A stretch of 64,000 bases of DNA, taken from Phycisphaerae bacterium RAS2. Lineage in GTDB: Bacteria; Planctomycetota; Phycisphaerae; UBA1845; UTPLA1. Positions 59,337 through 64,000 of this stretch are shown here, piece by piece; within the stretch, counting starts at the first letter, position 1, and the number at the start of each line of letters is the position of its first letter. The DNA lies in contig CP036352.1 of the NCBI GenBank assembly GCA_007753915.1, forward strand, positions 1,488,001 to 1,552,000, written 5' to 3'. The notes under the pieces are model-generated. The model searched no databases. It was not told the origin of the DNA and saw only the letters and a list, made by a program, of their open reading frames with translations. The position numbers and the translations under genes are program-made.

Positions 59337-60424
59337 CGATGCGTGACTGGAATTCATCCGTGCGCGGTGGGCTTCAGCGCGAGGGCGCGGCGCCTGTGCT
59401 TGTCGTTGCGCCGTACGTGGGTGAGTTCGGTTGGGAGCTCATGAACTGGCAGGGACGCGTGCGATGGGAAACCCAGCGCGGCGTCTGGCGGCGCGTGCTG
59501 ATTTGCGCTCCAAGCGGCCGAGGGGAATTGTACGACGCGGGCGCATCCGCGTGCGCCGACGACGTGCAGTCGACGAGTATGCGTTTTCTGCCGGCGGAGA
59601 CGGATGATGCGCCGGGAGAGGCGAGCGAGGATCATCGCATCGCAGCCGACGGTCGGCCGATGGAGCCCAAGTGCCTGGAAGAATACGCGCGAGTGCGGTG
59701 CATCGCGGCATGCGAAACAGCGGGTGAGCATGAGATCGCGGACGCGCTGCGAAGTTCTGATTCATCGCATGTGCGACTGCTGACACCCGGATTTCACGGG
59801 GAATTGTGGCCGGCGACGGATCGGCATCAGCAGTTTGTGTCATATCGTCGGCCGCGTGCAGTCGCGCTGGATGTGCTGCTAGTGCCGCGGACGCGGAGCA
59901 CGGCGACAGAGCGGAATCAACCCGCAACCTGGTGGGATGAACTGGCGGATCGATTGCGCGAACGCGGGCTGCGAGTTGATCGCTATGCCGCGACTCTTGA
60001 CGAGGCGATTGAGCAGTTGTCGGCGACGCGCTTGGCGGCTGGCGCTTCGACCGGCGGCTTGCACCTGGCCAGTCTCTGCCGGTGTCCGCATTTTGTGTGG
60101 GGCCCCGGAGATGAGCGGCGCTGGACACGGCTGCGCATGACGAATCAGCAGCGCTACGAGACGATCTGGAATCCGCTCGGCACGCCATGCAGGTATGAAC
60201 CGTGTGGCTGGACGCCGGCGATCGAAGCAATCGAGCGCGGAATCGTCCGCGCGCTGGAACAGATTGGACTACCCCGGGGGGCCGGCGCGCGGGGCAGTGT
60301 TTCCAACAGCCGGTGGCGGGCAGCATGGCGCGTGCGGCGTGGCTTGTCGCGATTGATGTTTGCGCCCGTGGACAGCGCCGTGCCGTGGCGGTTGCGAGAG
60401 TTTGTGAGGAACAGCGTGGTATGA
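59333..60424 (+). CDS. Putative GT-B glycosyltransferase-like protein
   Basis: The ATG overlaps the deacetylase stop. The 363-residue product has a notable N-terminal motif VAPYVGEFGWELMNWQGRVRW and a C-terminal GASTGGLHLASLCRCPHFVWG, which resembles the donor-binding turn of ADP-heptose transferases (GT9). The two suggest a GT-B enzyme of unknown family; the middle is poorly conserved in appearance. The C-terminal ~60 residues are basic (RWRAAWRVRRGLSRLMFAP) and may be membrane-associated. Its location between a deacetylase and GT4 genes supports a role in polysaccharide synthesis, but activity is inferred. Confidence 0.55.
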   Translation: MTMRDWNSSVRGGLQREGAAPVLVVAPYVGEFGWELMNWQGRVRWETQRGVWRRVLICAPSGRGELYDAGASACADDVQSTSMRFLPAETDDAPGEASEDHRIAADGRPMEPKCLEEYARVRCIAACETAGEHEIADALRSSDSSHVRLLTPGFHGELWPATDRHQQFVSYRRPRAVALDVLLVPRTRSTATERNQPATWWDELADRLRERGLRVDRYAATLDEAIEQLSATRLAAGASTGGLHLASLCRCPHFVWGPGDERRWTRLRMTNQQRYETIWNPLGTPCRYEPCGWTPAIEAIERGIVRALEQIGLPRGAGARGSVSNSRWRAAWRVRRGLSRLMFAPVDSAVPWRLREFVRNSVV

Positions 60425-61890
60425 CGGATCGGTGTCCACAACCCGGTCGGCGGCGCGTGCTGCTATTGAGTTATCACTACCCGCCGATGGGCGGCAGCGG
60501 CGTGCAGCGTGCCGCATTTCTGGCACGCCATCTCTGCGAGCTGGGTTGGGACGTGCATGTGCTTCGCGCCGGACACCGGCACCATCCTCTGCGCGATGAG
60601 TCGCTGGCGGGCAGCGATCGGGATTCATCGGGGCCGGCGGTGCACAACGTCTTCGGATGGGATGCCGGGGGCGCAGCGACGAAATTGGCCCGCTGGATTC
60701 CTGTCGCCGCGCCGCGAGCCTGGGTGGAAGATCGGATTTACTGGCGACTTGATCGTTGGCAGCGCCGGTCGGTCGGCGCGGAGCCGCAGCAGTGGTGGAC
60801 CGGAGCGGCGGTTCGCGCCGCGGTGCACCTGGCGCAGAACAAACCGTTTGACGCAATCATCTCGACGTCGCCTCCGCACTCGGTGCACCGGGCCGCGATT
60901 GAAATCGCCCGGCGGCTGTCGAATCCGTGGATCGCCGACCTGCGCGACCCGATCACGGACAATTTCGCGTATCAGCCGCGGTGCAGCGCCGAACACGAGC
61001 AATGGTCGGCGCTGGAGCGCGACATCGTGTCGCGCGCCGAGATCGTGGTCGTAACGTGTGAAGACTTGAGAGACCGACTCTCGGCGCGATACGGGCCCGG
61101 CGAAGCGATTCGGGTGATCCCAAATGGCTACGACGAGGCGGCAGGCGCGACGATTCAAGGAGCCGGCGAGGGGTTGCGAGAGTCGCTTCAGCGGTCACGT
61201 CCGTCCGAGTCGCTGTGCATCACCAGCGTCGGTTCATTTTACCGAGATCAGTCGGCGGGCCTGTTGCTGGGAGCCTTGCGGCGAGTCAATGCCGGGGCAG
61301 CCGAGCCGCGGGTGCGATGGCGCATCGTGGGCAGCGTTTCGGCGCAGCAGCAGGCGTTGTTTGAGCCTGGCGATTCGCGCTTTGTCGAACGCGTCGGATA
61401 TGTCTCGCACGGCGAAGCGCTGGGGGCGATGCGTCGGGCGGACGTGCTCTTTCTGATGACGCCGGCGAATGCGGGCGGGGCATTGTGCATTCCCGCGAAG
61501 ACGTTCGAATACCTCGCGTCGGGGCGGCACGCGCTGGCTGTCGTTCATCCCGGAACGCACTTGCATCGGATCCTGCTCGCCGCTGGAAACGTGACGATTG
61601 TAATGCATGGCGACGATGCTGACGAATCGCTGGCGCGCGCGCTGGAGACCTGCCGATCGCGTTTCATCGCCGGACAATTGCAGGCTTCGCGCGATGTTGC
61701 GTTCGTCAACCGCTTCACGCGACGAGCAATCGCGGAGCAATTCGCGCTGCTGTTGGAGGGGTTTGAGGGCCGACGCGGGATTGATGCGACCGCGCAGGCT
61801 CGTCAATCAGCGCAAGCGGAACGTTGCAACCAGGAATGCACGGTAGCCTCGCATTCAAGTCGCTCATCGCGAAAGGGGGCTGCACGATGA
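60421..61890 (+). CDS. Glycosyltransferase family 4
   Basis: Starts with an ATG that overlaps the previous stop (ATGA). The 489-residue product has the GT4 N-terminal motif VLLLSYHYPPMGGSGVQRAAFLARHL, a substrate region IISTSPPHSVHRAAIEIARRL, WIADLRDPITDNF, and the C-terminal domain LCITSVGSFYRDQSAGLLLGALRRV and ALCIPAKTFEYLASGRHALAVV. Shared layout with the gene at 56754 suggests duplication. The C-terminal ~50 residues (GRRGIDATAQARQSAQAERC) are low-complexity. The donor sugar is unknown. Confidence 0.85.
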   Translation: MTDRCPQPGRRRVLLLSYHYPPMGGSGVQRAAFLARHLCELGWDVHVLRAGHRHHPLRDESLAGSDRDSSGPAVHNVFGWDAGGAATKLARWIPVAAPRAWVEDRIYWRLDRWQRRSVGAEPQQWWTGAAVRAAVHLAQNKPFDAIISTSPPHSVHRAAIEIARRLSNPWIADLRDPITDNFAYQPRCSAEHEQWSALERDIVSRAEIVVVTCEDLRDRLSARYGPGEAIRVIPNGYDEAAGATIQGAGEGLRESLQRSRPSESLCITSVGSFYRDQSAGLLLGALRRVNAGAAEPRVRWRIVGSVSAQQQALFEPGDSRFVERVGYVSHGEALGAMRRADVLFLMTPANAGGALCIPAKTFEYLASGRHALAVVHPGTHLHRILLAAGNVTIVMHGDDADESLARALETCRSRFIAGQLQASRDVAFVNRFTRRAIAEQFALLLEGFEGRRGIDATAQARQSAQAERCNQECTVASHSSRSSRKGAAR

Positions 61891-63248
61891 ACGTGCTTTG
61901 GCATATGCCGACGCTGCGCGCCAACACGTGCGGCTTATCACGTCGTGCGCTTCGATACGCCGGCGCGCTGCGCGAGGCGGGGCACGACGTGAGCTTTCTC
62001 GTCCGGCGTGACAGCACCGACATCGTAGCCGAGTTGGACGGATTCCCGGTGCATCGTGTCGACACACGCCGAGCCGAGGCGCCGCACTGGTCGCTTCAGG
62101 CGCTGGCTCGCCGCGCCGCCGTGAAGCGCGTATTGCGCGGGCGCTCAACAGATTTTGACTTGTTCGTCACATGCCAGCCGGAGGCGGTGCTCGCGCACGA
62201 GTCCGGGCGGTCGGCCGCGCCGTGCGTGTTTGTATGCGGCGGCTCGACGCTTCTGCATGACGATGCCCTGGCCGAGCGCATGCTGGATCGCTGCGCTGGC
62301 GCACGGCGATTGTGGAATAGCGCGGCGCTGGTCGTCGATCGGTGGTTCAAACGCGACGCAGAACGGCGAGCGATGCAGCGAGCGGACGCCGTGGTGTTCA
62401 ACAGCCAGACCACGTTTTGCCGAGCGCGTGAGAGCTACGAGATCGACAGCCCGAAGATGACGGCAATCGTAGGCGGCGTTGATACGCGGGTGTTTCGTCC
62501 ACCGACCGGCACGCAACGGGACGCGGCTCGCGCGGCGCTGCGATTGCCCGCCGATTCATTCGTTATCGCGTGGACCGGTCGAATTTCAGCCGAGAAGGGT
62601 GTTGAGCGGCTGCTGGAAGCCGCACAGGCGGTGTCCGGTTTGGCGATGACCGTGCTGCTTGCCGGAGATGGTCCGGAGCGAACGGCGATGGAAGCGCTGG
62701 CGCGACGGCTCGGGCTGGAAGCGCGAGTTTGCTTTGTCGGTGCGTTGGGTGATGTACGGCCGATACTGCACGCAGCCGACGTATTCGTGTTTCCGTCAGT
62801 CGGAGAGTCGTTCGGCAACGCGATGGCCGAGGCGATGGCGTGCGGACTGCCGTGCATCGGACTGCGTTCCGACGGGCGAGGCGTGAAGAATGCGAATATT
62901 GAATTGCTCGACGACGGGCGGGCGGGGTTGCTTGTGGACCCGGCCTCACCCGTTGGATTAGCCCAGGCCATTGGACAGCTTGCCGCATGTGCCCGACTGC
63001 GAGAGGAACTGGGTCGGGCGGCGCGTGCCCGCGCCGTGACCGAGTTTTGCTGGCGTGCGGCCGAGGCGCGATTCGTCCGACTGGCCGAGCGCGTGGCGCG
63101 CGTTGCGCGAGGCGCCACTGTTTGCCCGGCCGAATGGGATGCGGCGCCTGCTCCGGGGACTTCCATGTTTTCAAACAGACTCGTTTCGGCCATGCAAGCA
63201 AAGCAGGACGCCGCCGCGCGCGAGCGCCTGCAACTTCGAACTTCGTGA
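61887..63248 (+). CDS. Glycosyltransferase family 4
   Basis: The ATG overlaps the previous stop (ATGA); GGGGG lies a little upstream. The 453-residue product is a standard GT4 enzyme: VLWHMPTLRANTCGLSRRALRYAGAL at the N terminus, AIVGGVDTRVFRPP in the middle, AWTGRISAEKGVERLLEA for the start of the donor domain, and VFVFPSVGESFGNAMAEAMACGLPCIGL with the EX7E-type acidic pair. The last ~60 residues are charged and probably disordered. It is followed after 10 bases by the ligase-like gene. Confidence 0.9.
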   Translation: MNVLWHMPTLRANTCGLSRRALRYAGALREAGHDVSFLVRRDSTDIVAELDGFPVHRVDTRRAEAPHWSLQALARRAAVKRVLRGRSTDFDLFVTCQPEAVLAHESGRSAAPCVFVCGGSTLLHDDALAERMLDRCAGARRLWNSAALVVDRWFKRDAERRAMQRADAVVFNSQTTFCRARESYEIDSPKMTAIVGGVDTRVFRPPTGTQRDAARAALRLPADSFVIAWTGRISAEKGVERLLEAAQAVSGLAMTVLLAGDGPERTAMEALARRLGLEARVCFVGALGDVRPILHAADVFVFPSVGESFGNAMAEAMACGLPCIGLRSDGRGVKNANIELLDDGRAGLLVDPASPVGLAQAIGQLAACARLREELGRAARARAVTEFCWRAAEARFVRLAERVARVARGATVCPAEWDAAPAPGTSMFSNRLVSAMQAKQDAAARERLQLRTS

Positions 63249-63258
63249 GGTCCGTTTC

Positions 63259-64000
63259 ATGCGTTTCGCCATTTATGTCGGCATCCTGATCGCGATCATC
63301 CCGCTTGTGTTCTCGCGGCCGTTCTTCGGCCTCTGCGCGTACCTCGTGGTGTCCATCCTTCAACCGAAGTACCTCTGCTGGCAACCGGATTTTCAGGATG
63401 CCTTTCTTGTAGGGCTCCCGCTCGTCATTGGAGCAGTGGCGATCGGCGTCAAGCGGCACGCCGTTCGGCCGGTACGGGATGGACGGGGTCAGGTCACGGC
63501 GTTGAAGTCGATTCAGGAGCGCGCTCCATTGTTTGAAATGGCCTGGCCGCTGCTGGTGCTCGGGCTGCTGATCGCTTACATCGGCGCGACGCGGCCGCTC
63601 TCGGGGTATCCGCTTGCCGAGACCTCGTCGGCGTTTCGAAGTTTGTGCAAGGTGCTAATCGTCACGGCGATCCTGACGGGGATGTGCTCCGAGGCGAAGC
63701 GATTTCGAATCCTTTATGGTGTGGTGGCGGTCTCCGCGGCATTCTGGGCGATCAAAGGGGGATTGAAAGTCGCGCTGCTGGGACCGCATCAGGTTTACGG
63801 CAAGACGTATGACAACAACTTGTTCGCCCTGACGTCTGCGATGGCCTTGCCTATGTTGTTTTATTTCGGGCAGTCGCTGAAGCGACTTCGCTGGCGATGG
63901 CTGTTTGCCGCGGGTTCGGGTCTGACCTGTCTGGCGATCCTCGGGTCTGGCTCGCGCGCGGGGTTTGTGGCGCTGGCGGTCGTCCTGTGGTGCATGGCGT
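63259..64000 (+). CDS. O-antigen-ligase-like membrane protein, exosortase-associated type (3' end outside window)
   Basis: About 247 codons are open to the window edge. The translation is very hydrophobic: helices start at FAIYVGILIAIIPLVFSRPF, continue through MAWPLLVLGLLIAYIGATRP, and include LCKVLIVTAILTGMC, ILYGVVAVSAAFWAIKGG and WLFAAGSGLTCLAILGSGSR. The segment KTYDNNLFALTSAMALPML and the later GSGSRAGFVAL match what I know of the O-antigen-ligase/Wzy-like proteins of exosortase A loci (DUF5935 N-terminal region). It would ligate or polymerise the polysaccharide at the periplasmic face. The start is an ATG at 63259, 10 bases after the GT4 stop. Confidence 0.75.
   Translation, partial: MRFAIYVGILIAIIPLVFSRPFFGLCAYLVVSILQPKYLCWQPDFQDAFLVGLPLVIGAVAIGVKRHAVRPVRDGRGQVTALKSIQERAPLFEMAWPLLVLGLLIAYIGATRPLSGYPLAETSSAFRSLCKVLIVTAILTGMCSEAKRFRILYGVVAVSAAFWAIKGGLKVALLGPHQVYGKTYDNNLFALTSAMALPMLFYFGQSLKRLRWRWLFAAGSGLTCLAILGSGSRAGFVALAVVLWCMA

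Noticed and set aside
1-64000. CRISPR arrays, insertion sequences, prophage genes or toxin-antitoxin pairs
   Set aside because: No regularly spaced repeats, transposase motifs, integrases or phage structural proteins were seen; the tandem repeats present are too short and few.

Overview
The window is high-GC bacterial chromosome and looks like a member of the Planctomycetota, probably of the Phycisphaerae type. The grounds are: secreted proteins with C-terminal dockerin-like EF-hand tails; an adjacent DUF1800/DUF1501 Tat-exported pair; membrane proteins that start with CPxC/CPEC zinc ribbons; a response regulator with an excisionase-type HTH in front of its receiver; and dispersed intergenic repeats that I associate with planctomycete genomes. 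MurA is present, which fits a peptidoglycan-containing cell. No tRNA, rRNA, CRISPR array, transposase or phage gene was recognised.

Layout. 1-4880 (minus strand) is a compact housekeeping run, transcribed pheA > tpiA > secG > yicC > gmk > rpoZ > coaBC, the last cut by the window edge. 5-12.8 kb holds a secreted dockerin-tailed protein, larC, two membrane-anchored unknowns, a degenerate metallophosphoesterase and a 2-hydroxyacid dehydrogenase. 13-20 kb carries gap, a lipoprotein hydrolase, a zinc-ribbon membrane protein, ffh, a probable structured RNA or attenuator ahead of pyrK, and gph. At 20.1 kb a 21-residue lysine-rich peptide has its own promoter, an ideal Shine-Dalgarno and a terminator. 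20.4-35.3 kb has a sialidase-like lipoprotein, wecB and gmd (nucleotide sugars), the DUF1800/DUF1501 pair, a thrombospondin-type-3/dockerin protein, transketolase, murA with a coupled zinc-ribbon membrane protein, and a B12-type radical SAM protein. 35.7-45 kb has a large FG-GAP beta-propeller protein, mnmG, and a signalling block: HTH-receiver, HDOD/GAF histidine kinase, and a receiver that lacks its phospho-acceptor aspartate.

45.8-64 kb is a polysaccharide locus. A glycogen-synthase-like glycosyltransferase is followed by a minus-strand GspA/ExeA-like ATPase with a very long coiled-coil tail. Divergent from it runs one long plus-strand run of genes: Wza-like export lipoprotein, Wzz-like chain-length protein, tyrosine-kinase-type ATPase, FemAB-like acyltransferase, stp1-type sugar transferase, a second glycosyltransferase, polysaccharide deacetylase, a GT-B-like protein, two GT4 glycosyltransferases, and the start of an O-antigen-ligase-like membrane protein. 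Many junctions are ATGA overlaps, so this is probably one operon. Several of these families are the ones found with exosortase A (XrtA/PEP-CTERM) exopolysaccharide loci, but no exosortase and no PEP-CTERM-tailed protein lies in the window. wecB and gmd could supply sugar nucleotides to this pathway.
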